From DASUPK01 sp963843085 (lineage in GTDB: Bacteria; Actinomycetota; Thermoleophilia; Solirubrobacterales; 70-9), in contig CAWJJG010000011.1 of the NCBI GenBank assembly GCA_963843085.1, positions 1,054,001 to 1,118,000 of the forward strand: a stretch of DNA of 64,000 bases, given 5' to 3'. The notes beneath the pieces were generated by a model. It worked only from the letters and a program-made list of their open reading frames with translations. It was not told the origin of the DNA and searched no databases. This document shows, in pieces, positions 55,507 through 64,000 of the stretch; position 1 is the stretch's first letter, and each line of letters opens with the position of its first letter. A program made the position numbers and the translations under genes.

Positions 55507-56583
55507 ATGGAAGCTCTGAAGGGGCTGATCCTCTCTGGAGGCGCGGGGACCCGCCTGCGCCCGATCACACACACCTCCGCCAAGCAGCTCGTGCCGGTGG
55601 CCAACAAACCCGTGCTCTTCTACGGGATCGAGGCCCTGGTCGAGGCCGGGATCACCGAGATCGGCATCATCATCGCCCCCGAGACCGGCGAGGAGATCAG
55701 GCAGGCGGCGGGGGACGGCTCGCAGTTCGGCGCGGCGATCACCTACATCGAGCAGGAGGCTCCGCTTGGGCTCGCGCACGCCCTGCTCACCGCGGAGGAG
55801 TTCCTCGGACAGAGCCGGTTCGTGATGTACCTGGGCGACAACCTGCTGCGCGACGGAATCGTTGAGCTCGCGGAGGTCTTTCGCAGGTCCGAGCCCGATG
55901 CGCTGATCCTGCTCACCCACGTCGAGGACCCCTCCTCGTACGGCGTTGCGGAGCTCGACGGAGATCGGGTCGTGAAGCTGGTCGAGAAGCCCGAGGATCC
56001 GCCGAGCGACCTGGCCCTGGTCGGCGTCTACATGTTCGGACCCTCGATCTTCGAAGCCGCGCACGCGATCGAGCCCTCGGCGCGCGGTGAGCTCGAGATC
56101 ACCGACGCGATCGACAGGCTGATCGACTCGGGCCAGCGCGTCGAGCCCCACATCGTCAAGGGCTGGTGGAAGGACACGGGGAAGCTCGAGGACATGCTGG
56201 AGGCGAACCGCCTCGTGCTCGAGGACATCGAGCAGCGCATCGACGGCGAGCTGGATGACGCCTCGAAGGTCGAGGGACGGGTGATCATCGAGGAAGGCGC
56301 GAAGCTGGAGCGCAGCGTCGTCCGCGGCCCGGCGATCATCGGCGCGGGAGCGCGGATCTCGGACAGCTACATAGGGCCCTACACGGCGATCGATCACGAC
56401 GTCCTGATCACGGGCTCCGAGGTCGAGCACTCCATCGTGCTGTCCGGGTCCAGCATCCGCGACCTGCACGCGCGGATGGAGGCGAGCCTGCTCGGCAAGA
56501 ACGTCAGCCTGAGCCGCAGCGAGGGAATGCCGAAGACGCTGCGCTTCCTGGTCGGCGACAACGCGGACATCTCGATTCCATGA
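55507..56583 (+). CDS. rmlA: Glucose-1-phosphate thymidylyltransferase, long form
   Basis: A 358-residue nucleotidyltransferase. LKGLILSGGAGTRLRPIT is the NTP-binding signature, QLVPVANKPVLFYGIE the sugar site, YLGDNLLRDG the metal Asp, and GWWKDTGKLEDMLEAN the C-terminal catalytic segment. After residue 240 a left-handed beta-helix (hexapeptide-like VIIEEGAKLERSVVRGPAII) makes it the long type. It makes dTDP-glucose for rhamnose-type sugars. TAGCCT lies 8 nt before ATG. First gene of the A-D-B set with 4-bp overlaps. Confidence 0.92.
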   Translation: MEALKGLILSGGAGTRLRPITHTSAKQLVPVANKPVLFYGIEALVEAGITEIGIIIAPETGEEIRQAAGDGSQFGAAITYIEQEAPLGLAHALLTAEEFLGQSRFVMYLGDNLLRDGIVELAEVFRRSEPDALILLTHVEDPSSYGVAELDGDRVVKLVEKPEDPPSDLALVGVYMFGPSIFEAAHAIEPSARGELEITDAIDRLIDSGQRVEPHIVKGWWKDTGKLEDMLEANRLVLEDIEQRIDGELDDASKVEGRVIIEEGAKLERSVVRGPAIIGAGARISDSYIGPYTAIDHDVLITGSEVEHSIVLSGSSIRDLHARMEASLLGKNVSLSRSEGMPKTLRFLVGDNADISIP

Positions 56584-57617
56584 AGGTCCTCGTCACGGGT
56601 GCCGGAGGGATGCTCGGCCAGGACGTGGTCCGGGTCGCCGAGGCCATGCGCCATCAGGTGCTCGCGCTGACCCACGACGACCTGGACGTCACCGATCCGG
56701 CCCGGGTGGAGCGACTGATCACCCGCGAGCGTCCCGGCGCGGTCATCAACTGCGCCGCCTGGACCAACGTCGACGGCGCCGAGGAGTCGGAGCACGACGC
56801 GTCGGTGATCAATGCACAGGGCGCCGGCTTCGTCGCGGGGGCGGCGGCGAAGGTCGGGGCTCAGGTCGTCTACCCGTCGACCGACTACGTCTTCAACGGG
56901 GAGGGCGGGCCCTACAGCGAGTCGGACGACCCCAACCCGATCAACGCCTATGGCCGCACCAAGCTGGCCGGGGAGCGCGCCACCGCCCTCGGCAACGGGC
57001 GCAGCTTCATCGTCCGCACCTCGTGGCTGTTCGGCCCGCATGGCGGCAACTTCGTCGAGACGATGCTGCGGCTCGGGAAGGACGGCGACCCCGTCGTCGT
57101 CGTCCACGACCAGGTCGGCTCCCCCACCTACACCGGCCACCTCGCGGTCGGGCTGCTGCGGCTGATCGACACCGGGGCCTTCGGCATCCACCACATGGCG
57201 GGCGACGGCAGCTGCTCGTGGTACGAGTTCGCGATGGAGATCTTCCGCCAGGCCGAGGTGGTGACGCGGGTGATGGCGACGACCACGGACATGATGGAGC
57301 GCCCCGCTAAGCGCCCGGCGAACTCGGTCCTGATCAGCCGCCGCACGACGCCGATCGAGCTGCCGACCTGGCAGCGCGGCCTCTCCGACTACCTGGCGCG
57401 CCGCGGCCACACCGAGGAAGAGGAGGCGCCGAAGAAGCAGCGCTCGAGCTCGTCGCGGCGCCAGCCCATGCTCGACTGGACCCGGCGCGAGCGCGAGGAG
57501 CGCGAGGCCGACGGCGAGGAGATCACCGGCGAGAGCGAGCTGCCCCTGGAGGAAGTGACCTGGGAGGACGGGCCCGGCGAGCCGGACGGGGAGGATGAGG
57601 GGATGGACGCGGCGTGA
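56580..57617 (+). CDS. rmlD: dTDP-4-dehydrorhamnose reductase with charged C-terminal extension
   Basis: A 345-residue SDR-type reductase for the last step of dTDP-L-rhamnose synthesis. VLVTGAGGMLGQDV binds NADPH; NCAAWTNVDGAE, STDYVFNG, NAYGRTKLAGE (Tyr-x3-Lys) and RTSWLFGPHGGNFVETM are conserved. The core ends near residue 283; a further 60 residues are mixed-charge and Glu/Asp-rich (EEEEAPKKQRSSSSRRQ, then EEVTWEDGPGE), an unusual addition. ATG 56580 overlaps rmlA by 4 bp and rmlB starts within its stop. Confidence 0.93.
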   Translation: MKVLVTGAGGMLGQDVVRVAEAMRHQVLALTHDDLDVTDPARVERLITRERPGAVINCAAWTNVDGAEESEHDASVINAQGAGFVAGAAAKVGAQVVYPSTDYVFNGEGGPYSESDDPNPINAYGRTKLAGERATALGNGRSFIVRTSWLFGPHGGNFVETMLRLGKDGDPVVVVHDQVGSPTYTGHLAVGLLRLIDTGAFGIHHMAGDGSCSWYEFAMEIFRQAEVVTRVMATTTDMMERPAKRPANSVLISRRTTPIELPTWQRGLSDYLARRGHTEEEEAPKKQRSSSSRRQPMLDWTRREREEREADGEEITGESELPLEEVTWEDGPGEPDGEDEGMDAA

Positions 57618-58612
57618 AGCTCCTCGTCACCGGCGGCGCCGGCTTCATCGGCTCCAACTACGTGCGCCTGCGCCTGGCGAACCACCCCGATGACTCGGTG
57701 CGGGTGCTCGACAAGCTCACCTATGCCGGGCGCCGGGAGAACCTCGACGGACTGCCGGTGGACCGGTTCGAGCTGGTCGAGGCGGACATCGCCGACCGCG
57801 ACGCCGCGCGAGCCGCGGTCGACGGCTGCGATGCCGTCGTCAACTTCGCCGCCGAGACCCACGTCGATCGCTCCATCGAGGCGCCCGGAGAGTTCATCAC
57901 CACCGACGTGTTCGGCACCTACGTCCTGCTCGAGGCCGCGAGGGACGCCGGCGTCCGCTACCTGCAGTTCTCGACCGACGAGGTCTATGGAGACTTCGAA
58001 CTCGGATCGGCGACCGAGGAGTCACCCCTCTCACCCTCCTCGCCCTACTCGGCCTCGAAGGCGGGCGGCGACCTGATGGTCACGGCCTTCGCCCGCACGT
58101 ATGGGGCCGAGGCACTGATCATGCGGGCCTCCAACAACTACGGGCCGTACCAGTACCCGGAGAAGCTGATCCCGCTGTGCATCCTCAACGCGCTCGCCGG
58201 CGATCCCCTGCCGGTCTACGGCGACGGCATGCAGGTGCGGAACTGGCTCTACGTCGAGGATTGCTGCACCGCGGTGGACGCCGTGCTCGAGAACGGTGAG
58301 CCGGGCAACGTCTACAACGTCGGCGGACCGGACGAGCTTCCCAACATCGAGGTCGTCAGGCGGATCCTCGCGCTCACCGATCGCGACGAGCCGCTGATCG
58401 AATACGTCAAGGACCGCCCCGGGCACGACCGGCGCTACTCGCTCTCCTCCGGCCGGCTGGAGACGCTGGGCTGGCGAGCGGCCGTGAACTTCGACGAGGG
58501 CATCGAGCGGACGGTCCACTGGTACCGCGAGAACGAGGCATGGTGGGCGCCGATCCGCTCCGGCGACTATCGGTCCTACTACGAGCGGCAGTACGGCAAG
58601 GCCCTGAAGTAG
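57614..58612 (+). CDS. rmlB: dTDP-glucose 4,6-dehydratase
   Basis: A 332-residue extended SDR. LLVTGGAGFIGSNYVR binds NAD; NFAAETHVDRSI, FSTDEVYGDF, YSASKAGGDLM (Tyr-x3-Lys) and ASNNYGPYQYPEKLIP are RmlB signatures, and the Asp-Glu pair of STDE does the dehydration. It converts dTDP-glucose to the 4-keto-6-deoxy intermediate. GTG 57614 overlaps the rmlD stop by 4 bp. The 3,5-epimerase rmlC is not in the window. Confidence 0.95.
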   Translation: MKLLVTGGAGFIGSNYVRLRLANHPDDSVRVLDKLTYAGRRENLDGLPVDRFELVEADIADRDAARAAVDGCDAVVNFAAETHVDRSIEAPGEFITTDVFGTYVLLEAARDAGVRYLQFSTDEVYGDFELGSATEESPLSPSSPYSASKAGGDLMVTAFARTYGAEALIMRASNNYGPYQYPEKLIPLCILNALAGDPLPVYGDGMQVRNWLYVEDCCTAVDAVLENGEPGNVYNVGGPDELPNIEVVRRILALTDRDEPLIEYVKDRPGHDRRYSLSSGRLETLGWRAAVNFDEGIERTVHWYRENEAWWAPIRSGDYRSYYERQYGKALK

Positions 58613-58664
58613 AGAGCACATTCGGAGAAGACGCCGAGGAGCGCGGCTTGCTAGAACGGGCAGG

Positions 58665-60833
58665 ATGACTCGCCACCTCGCCCGTCTCGCCGACTTCGCC
58701 TATCGCCACCGCGGCCGGATGGTTCTCGGCTGGGTCGTCGCCACGATCCTGATCATCGGGATCGGCTCGAACCTGAAGGGGGACTACAACGCCAATTACG
58801 ACACCCCGAACTCCGAGTCGAAGGCTGCGGGCGACATCACCAAGGCGCGCTTCGGCGGCTACTCAGCCCAGGAGGTCTACGTCGTCGCGAAGGACCCAAA
58901 CGGCTTCTCCAGCCCGGCGGAGGCGCAGCAGAAGCTGAACCCCTTCTTCACCCAGGCCGAGAAGGTCGAGCACATCGCGCCGCATACGAACGTTCGGATC
59001 TCGCAGAACGGCCAGATCGCCTCCGCGACGCTGCCGATGACCGTGCCCGGCTGGGAGATGACCAAGGACCAGGGCAAGCAGCTGATCAACGCCGCCAATG
59101 ACAATTCCGCTGGGGGCGTCGACATCAAGCTCGGAGGAGATCCCATCTACGCGGCCCAGAGCCAGTCGAGCCCCGAGGGGATCGGATTCCTCGGCGCGGC
59201 AATCGTCCTGCTGATCGCGTTCGGATCGCTGATCGCGGCCGGCCTTCCGCTGGTGATCGCGCTCGTGGGACTGGGCATCTCCTCCGGCGGCCTGATCGCG
59301 CTGCTCGCCAACGTGGTCGATGTTCCCAATTGGACGACCGCGGTCACGGGGCTGATTGGCATCGGCGTCGGGGTGGACTACGCCCTGCTGGTGCTCACCC
59401 GGTTCCGCTCGTCGTTGCGAGATGGGCTCGATACCCACGACGCCGTCGTGGAGGCCGTCACGACAGCCGGGCGGAGCGTGTTGATCGCCGGCTGCACGGT
59501 GGTGATCGCGGTCCTCGGGCTCTGCCTCACCGGGCTCTCCTACATGTACGGGGTGGCGATCTCGGCCGCGATGGCGGTCCTGGTCGTGATGATCGCCGCG
59601 GTCACGCTGCTGCCGGCGCTGCTCTCCTACCTCGGCCCACGAGTGAACAAGCTGCGGATTCCCCTGCTCGGCCGCTCGCTGAAGAAGGCCGACGAGCGCG
59701 CAGGCAGTGGGGCTGAGTCCCCAGCAGCCCGCTGGAGTCACGCGGTTCAGCGGCGTCCGTGGCTGGCAGCGACCATCTCGCTGGCGGTCCTGCTCGCTCT
59801 CGCCGCTCCGGCGCTCGGCATGCGCCTCGGCTTCCCGGATGCCGGCAACGACCCGCCCGGCGACATGACCCGCCAGGCCTACGACCTGAACACCGAAGGG
59901 TTCGGCCCCGGCTCGAACGGCCCTATCCAGATCGTCGCGCAGTTCTCGAGCGCCCAGGACAAGATCACGGTCACGGATTTCGCGAACACCCTGAGGGCCG
60001 TGCCCGGAGTCAAGTTCGTGGCGCCGCCGAGGTTCAACCAGACCGGGGACGCAGCGCTGATCACGGTGATCCCGACGACCGCGCCCCAGGACAATGCGAC
60101 TCAGGACCTGGTGAACCGCGTGCGCAACGACGTGATCCCGACCCAGCTCAAGGGCAGGCCGATTACCGTCGACGTCGGCGGCGTCACCGCAGCGCTCGAG
60201 GATCAGAGCAACTACATGAAGGACCGCATGCCGCTCTTCATCGCGGGAGTTGTCGGCCTCTCGTTCCTGCTTCTGCTGGTCGCATTCCACTCGCCGCTCA
60301 TCTCGCTGAAGGCAGCGGTGATGAACCTACTTTCGGTGAGCGCTGCGTATGGCGTGATGACGCTCGCAGCCAAGGGGGGTGGCCTCAGCAACCTGATCGG
60401 CATCGACCACGAGGTGCCCATCGCGCCGTTCATGCCGGTGATGATGTTCGCGATCCTCTTCGGCCTCTCGATGGACTACGAGGTCTTCCTGATCTCGCGG
60501 ATCCGCGAGGAGTACCTGAAAGACGGCGACACCAGGCGGGCGGTCGCCGACGGCCTCGCCAAGACGGCGCGGGTGATCACGGCGGCCGCGGCCATCATGG
60601 TGGTGGTCTTCCTGTCCTTCGTGACGTCTAACGAGGTCTTCCTGAAGCTGTTCGGCATCGGGCTGGCCTCCGCGATCTTCCTCGACGCGACGATCGTCCG
60701 GATGGTCCTGGTTCCCGCCGTCATGCAGCTCCTCGGCAAGTGGAACTGGTGGATCCCGAACTGGCTGGAGCGCGTGCTGCCGCGGCTTGACGTCGAGCCC
60801 GGCGCCCCAGCCGGCGCAGAGACGGGCTCCTAG
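58665..60833 (+). CDS. MMPL family (RND-type) membrane transporter
   Basis: A 722-residue protein with two sets of one plus five membrane helices separated by large extracytoplasmic domains. GVGVDYALLVLTRFR and ILFGLSMDYEVFLISRIREEYLKD are the paired helix-4 Asp-Tyr motifs of MmpL proteins used for proton coupling. It is shorter than mycobacterial MmpL3 and lacks a long C-terminal domain. Likely exports a lipid or other hydrophobic molecule. TAGAAC precedes ATG by 7 nt, along with a weak AGG. Downstream inverted repeat at 60834-60857 may terminate it. Confidence 0.9.
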   Translation: MTRHLARLADFAYRHRGRMVLGWVVATILIIGIGSNLKGDYNANYDTPNSESKAAGDITKARFGGYSAQEVYVVAKDPNGFSSPAEAQQKLNPFFTQAEKVEHIAPHTNVRISQNGQIASATLPMTVPGWEMTKDQGKQLINAANDNSAGGVDIKLGGDPIYAAQSQSSPEGIGFLGAAIVLLIAFGSLIAAGLPLVIALVGLGISSGGLIALLANVVDVPNWTTAVTGLIGIGVGVDYALLVLTRFRSSLRDGLDTHDAVVEAVTTAGRSVLIAGCTVVIAVLGLCLTGLSYMYGVAISAAMAVLVVMIAAVTLLPALLSYLGPRVNKLRIPLLGRSLKKADERAGSGAESPAARWSHAVQRRPWLAATISLAVLLALAAPALGMRLGFPDAGNDPPGDMTRQAYDLNTEGFGPGSNGPIQIVAQFSSAQDKITVTDFANTLRAVPGVKFVAPPRFNQTGDAALITVIPTTAPQDNATQDLVNRVRNDVIPTQLKGRPITVDVGGVTAALEDQSNYMKDRMPLFIAGVVGLSFLLLLVAFHSPLISLKAAVMNLLSVSAAYGVMTLAAKGGGLSNLIGIDHEVPIAPFMPVMMFAILFGLSMDYEVFLISRIREEYLKDGDTRRAVADGLAKTARVITAAAAIMVVVFLSFVTSNEVFLKLFGIGLASAIFLDATIVRMVLVPAVMQLLGKWNWWIPNWLERVLPRLDVEPGAPAGAETGS

Positions 60834-60857
60834 GGCCCGCCCGAGCCGAGCCGGGCC
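60834..60857 (+). terminator. Weak hairpin after the MMPL gene
   Basis: GGCCCG (60834-60839) and CGGGCC (60852-60857) can form a 6-bp stem with a 12-nt loop, one base after the MMPL stop. No T-run. The 25 bp after it hold TAAGG/TAGGT repeats and the Lhr start. Confidence 0.35.
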
Positions 60858-60882
60858 GATCGGTAAGGTCGGTAGGTTCGGC

Positions 60883-63800
60883 ATGAGTACGCCCGCGACC
60901 CCAAGGTCACCCCTGGAGCCCTTCTCCGAGCCCGTTCGGAGGTGGTTCGAGGCCTCCTTCGAGGCCGCCACGCCCGCCCAGGCGGCTGGCTGGCCGGCGA
61001 TCGCCTCGGGCAGGCACACGCTGATCTGCGCGCCGACCGGATCGGGCAAGACCCTGGCCTCCTTCCTCTGGGGGATCGATCGCCTGGCCGGCGAGCCGGA
61101 GCGGCTCGGGTCGGGCGTGCGGATCGTCTACATCTCCCCGCTCAAGGCGCTCTCCTACGACATCGAGCGCAATCTGAGGGCGCCTCTTCAGGGAATCGGT
61201 GCGCCGGTCTCGGTCGCGCTGCGCACGGGTGACACGCCCCAGTCCGAGCGCCGCAAGATGCGCAGGGAGCCGCCGGACATCCTGATCACCACTCCCGAAT
61301 CGCTGTATCTGATGATCAGCTCGGGGGCGCGGGAGATCCTCGGCGGAGTCGAGGCGGTGATCGTCGACGAGATCCACGCCGTCGCGCCGTCGAAGCGCGG
61401 TTCCCATATGGCACTCACCCTCGAGCGGCTGGACCAGCTCGGTGAGAAACCGGTTCAGCGGATCGGGCTCTCGGCGACCCAGAGGCCGCTCGAGCGAATC
61501 GGCCAGTTCCTGGTGGGATCCGGACGCGAGTGCGAGATCGTCGACGCCTCGGAGCCCAAGCAGCTCGACCTGGAGATCGTCGTCCCCGTCGAGGACATGG
61601 TCGAGCCGAGCCCGCTGTCGAACAAGCGCCGTGACGGCGCGGATACCGGCAAGACGCCGCACCCCCACCTGAAGCACAGCCCCGAGCGGATCGACCCGGG
61701 CCCGATCGAGGCCTCGCTCGATCCGGCCACCAACACCCGCTCGATCTGGCCGGCGATCTATCCCGAGCTGCTCCGGCTGGTGCGGGAGCACAGCTCGACC
61801 ATCGTCTTCGTCAACAACCGCCGCGCCGCGGAGCGGATCGCGAAGCGCCTCAACGAGATGCACAACGACGAGCTGGAGTCCGAGCTCCCGGCGACAGAGC
61901 ATGCAGGGCACGGCGAGTCTCGGGCGGATGGCGCGGCCCCGCCCGCCGAAATCGCCCGCGCCCACCACGGCTCCCTCTCCCACGAGGAGCGCGCCCTCGT
62001 CGAGGAGCTGCTCAAGTCCGGCCAGCTTCCCTGCCTGGTGGCCACCTCCTCGCTGGAGCTGGGCATCGACATGGGCGCCGTCGACCTAGTCATCCAGGTC
62101 GAGTCGCCGAAGTCCGTCACCCGCGGCCTGCAGCGCGTCGGCCGCGCCGGCCACACTCTGGGCGAGGTCTCCAAGGGCCGGATCTTCCCCAAGTTCCGGG
62201 CCGACCTGCTCGAGTGCGCCGTGGTCGCCCGTCGGATGCGCTCCGGCGAGATCGAGGAGACGGTCATCCCGCAGAACCCCCTCGACGTCCTGGCCCAGCA
62301 TCTGGTCTCGATGGCCGCCCTCGACGAGTGGAAGATCGACGAGGTCGAGCAGCTGGTCCGATCGGCCCAGCCCTTCGCGGAGCTCTCCCGCGAGCAGCTC
62401 GAGAACGTGCTCGACATGCTCGACGGCCGCTACCCGTCGGAGCGCTTCGCCGAGCTGCGCCCGCGGATCGTCTGGGACCGCACCAAGGGCACGATGCGCG
62501 GCCGCCCCGGCGCGCGCCAGCTGGCGGTGGCGAACGCCGGCACGATTCCCGACCGTGGCCTCTACGGCGTCCATCTCCCCGACGGCCGCCGCGTCGGCGA
62601 GCTCGACGAGGAGATGGTCTACGAGGCGCGCCCCGGCCAGACCTTCCTGCTTGGCGCGAGCACCTGGCGGATCGAGGAGATCACCCGGGACCGCGTGATC
62701 GTGACTCCCGCCCCCGGCACGCCCGGAGCGGTCCCGTTCTGGCGAGGCGACGGGATCGGGCGCCCGGCGGAGCTGGGGCGCGCGATCGGCGAGTTCTCGC
62801 GTGAGGCGGTCAACGCCGATCCGAAGAAGCTTGCGAAAGAGAACGACCTCGACAAGCTCGCCGCCCAGAACCTCGTCAACTACCTGACCGAGCAGCAGGC
62901 GGCGACACGGGTGGTGCCCTCCGACGAGGCGATCGTGATCGAGCGCTTCCGGGACGAGATCGGCGACTGGCGGCTCTGCGTCCTCTCTCCATTCGGCGGC
63001 CGGGTCCACGCCGCCTGGGGCCTGGCGCTCTCGGCCAAGATTCGCGACGAGCAGGACCTCGAGGCCGACGCGATCTGGTCGGACGACGGGATCGTCATCC
63101 ATCTCCCCGACGCCGACGAGCCTCCGCCCGGCGACATGGTGATGATCGAGCCCGAGGAGCTCGAGGACCTGGTGATCCGGGAGCTCTCCGGGTCGGCCCT
63201 GTTCGGCGCCCGCTTCCGCGAGAACGCGTCCCGCTCGCTGCTCATCCCGCGCGCCTGGCCGGGCAAGCGCACCCCGCTCTGGCAGCAGCGGCTGAAGTCG
63301 CAGAGCCTGCTCGAGGTCGCCCGCGACTTCCCCCGCTTCCCTGTGATCCTCGAGACCTACCGGGAGGTGATGCGCGACGTCCTCGACCTCCCCTCGCTCA
63401 AGGACCTGCTCCGGGACCTCCACTCGCGGAAGATCACGATGGTCGAGGTCGAGACCCCGACGGCGTCGCCGTTCGCCTCCTCGCTGCTCTTCGACTATGT
63501 CGCCACCTACATGTACGAGGGCGACACGCCGAACGCGGAGCGCCGCGCGGCCGCCCTCGCGCTCGACCGCGACCTGCTGGCGGAGCTCCTCGGCCAGGAG
63601 GAGCTGCGCGAGCTGATCGACCCGGAGGCGCTCGAGGAGGTCGCCGCGCAGCTCCAGCACCTGACGGAGGCGGGCCTCGCCAAGGACCGCGACGGCCTGC
63701 AGACGATCCTCCGCCGGCTCGGCGACCTGACCGCCGAGGAATGCGAGCAGCGGACCGAAGAGGGCTACTCGGCGGCGTCGATGCTCGAGAAGCTGGTCAA

Positions 63801-64000
63801 GGAACGCCGCGCCGCGGTCGTCCGGATCGCGGGCGAGGAGCGCTACATCGCCGCCGAGGACTCGGGCCTCTATCGAGACGCCCTCGGCGTGCCGCCCCCC
63901 GCGGGATTGCCGGAGAGCTTCCTGGAGCCGGTGGAGGATGCGCTGGTCTCGCTGGTGAGGCGCTACGCGGCGTCGCACGTTCCCTTCCCGACCAGGCAGC
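60883..64000 (+). CDS. lhr: Lhr-type ATP-dependent helicase (3' end outside window)
   Basis: An open frame from ATG 60883 to the window edge, over 1,030 residues. APTGSGKTLASFLW is Walker A, VIVDEIHAVAPSKRG the DEIH box, GLSATQRPLERI motif III, LVATSSLELGIDMG motif V and GLQRVGRAGH motif VI. After the core come the winged-helix and beta-barrel domains of the Lhr core; the last visible part (LLEKLVKER-like helices, EERYIAAEDSGLYRDALG) belongs to the C-terminal region. Lhr proteins act in DNA repair on ssDNA/RNA-DNA hybrids. A PPAEIARAHH linker and a long insertion (residues ~245-285) are of low complexity. No ribosome site; start likely as given. Confidence 0.9.
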   Translation, partial: MSTPATPRSPLEPFSEPVRRWFEASFEAATPAQAAGWPAIASGRHTLICAPTGSGKTLASFLWGIDRLAGEPERLGSGVRIVYISPLKALSYDIERNLRAPLQGIGAPVSVALRTGDTPQSERRKMRREPPDILITTPESLYLMISSGAREILGGVEAVIVDEIHAVAPSKRGSHMALTLERLDQLGEKPVQRIGLSATQRPLERIGQFLVGSGRECEIVDASEPKQLDLEIVVPVEDMVEPSPLSNKRRDGADTGKTPHPHLKHSPERIDPGPIEASLDPATNTRSIWPAIYPELLRLVREHSSTIVFVNNRRAAERIAKRLNEMHNDELESELPATEHAGHGESRADGAAPPAEIARAHHGSLSHEERALVEELLKSGQLPCLVATSSLELGIDMGAVDLVIQVESPKSVTRGLQRVGRAGHTLGEVSKGRIFPKFRADLLECAVVARRMRSGEIEETVIPQNPLDVLAQHLVSMAALDEWKIDEVEQLVRSAQPFAELSREQLENVLDMLDGRYPSERFAELRPRIVWDRTKGTMRGRPGARQLAVANAGTIPDRGLYGVHLPDGRRVGELDEEMVYEARPGQTFLLGASTWRIEEITRDRVIVTPAPGTPGAVPFWRGDGIGRPAELGRAIGEFSREAVNADPKKLAKENDLDKLAAQNLVNYLTEQQAATRVVPSDEAIVIERFRDEIGDWRLCVLSPFGGRVHAAWGLALSAKIRDEQDLEADAIWSDDGIVIHLPDADEPPPGDMVMIEPEELEDLVIRELSGSALFGARFRENASRSLLIPRAWPGKRTPLWQQRLKSQSLLEVARDFPRFPVILETYREVMRDVLDLPSLKDLLRDLHSRKITMVEVETPTASPFASSLLFDYVATYMYEGDTPNAERRAAALALDRDLLAELLGQEELRELIDPEALEEVAAQLQHLTEAGLAKDRDGLQTILRRLGDLTAEECEQRTEEGYSAASMLEKLVKERRAAVVRIAGEERYIAAEDSGLYRDALGVPPPAGLPESFLEPVEDALVSLVRRYAASHVPFPTRQ

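Noticed and set aside
62086..63978. A 630-codon minus-strand frame at the right end
   Set aside because: Antisense to Lhr, whose motifs are intact to the window edge.

Overview
This 64 kb window is an ordinary chromosomal segment of a high-GC actinobacterium. GTG and TTG starts are frequent, genes are tightly packed with 1, 4, 8 or 11 bp overlaps, and there is a fused PafBC regulator, an actinobacterial-type acyl-CoA carboxylase with a small epsilon-like subunit, and an F420/PPOX-fold protein. Several exported proteins end in polylysine/arginine tails, a style I associate with Thermoleophilia (Solirubrobacterales); that placement is inference, not a database result. I found no phage, transposase, integrase or CRISPR array and only one RNA gene, a tRNA-Phe.

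Layout. 1-5.4 kb: the end of a glycosyltransferase, a TetR/DUF4242 divergent pair with a palindromic operator, an SDR, a UDP-GlcNAc 2-epimerase, an SRPBCC-like and a GIY-YIG-like protein, and a secreted P-domain protein. 5.5-10.3 kb: methylmalonyl-CoA mutase large subunit, an acyltransferase, propionyl-CoA carboxylase beta and an epsilon-like subunit. 10.3-13.4 kb: dodecin, two secreted basic-tailed proteins and an ornithine cyclodeaminase homologue. 13.6-20.4 kb: a sulfate assimilation block (sulfite reductase, APS reductase, ATP sulfurylase, APS kinase, a PHP phosphatase, an Rrf2 regulator and a TSUP transporter). 20.5-26 kb: the carboxylase alpha subunit, a nonsense-interrupted secreted protein, a HAD enzyme and succinyl-CoA synthetase. 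26-31.7 kb: small regulators (DtxR, ArsR), SRPBCC proteins, an aminotransferase, ClpP, a HAD phosphatase and an unlisted-size 59-residue protein. 31.7-36.4 kb: a divergent folP, an MrfA/Hrq1-like helicase, a LOG-like protein and a GH15-like enzyme. 36.4-47 kb: tRNA-Phe followed by a frameshifted polysaccharide lyase gene, a GT-C-like membrane protein, penicillin acylase, endonuclease IV, LtrA, an OB/HD ribonuclease, a His-rich peptide, a lipoprotein without a normal start codon, and an LVIVD protein. 47-52.5 kb: small membrane proteins, PafBC, an ArsR-SRPBCC-VOC operon and an MBL hydrolase. 52.6-64 kb: a second penicillin acylase, PPOX, rmlA-rmlD-rmlB, an MMPL transporter and a truncated Lhr helicase.

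How the genes fit together. Mutase, carboxylase alpha/beta/epsilon and succinyl-CoA synthetase give nearly the whole route propionyl-CoA to succinyl-CoA to succinate, spread over 20 kb rather than in one operon; a B12-binding small subunit and an epimerase are not here. The sulfur block covers sulfate uptake to sulfide plus PAPS formation and possibly pAp clean-up. Sugar-nucleotide genes at both ends (wecB, rmlABD, glycosyltransferases) point to cell-envelope polysaccharide.

The strongest cross-window signal is transcriptional. More than 20 transcription-unit heads have a TANNNT hexamer 6-10 nt before the start codon and no Shine-Dalgarno sequence, which is the signature of leaderless mRNA. 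The best single case is 51738, where TTGACA-N18-TATAGT carries a palindromic operator in its spacer and places the transcription start on the A of the ATG.
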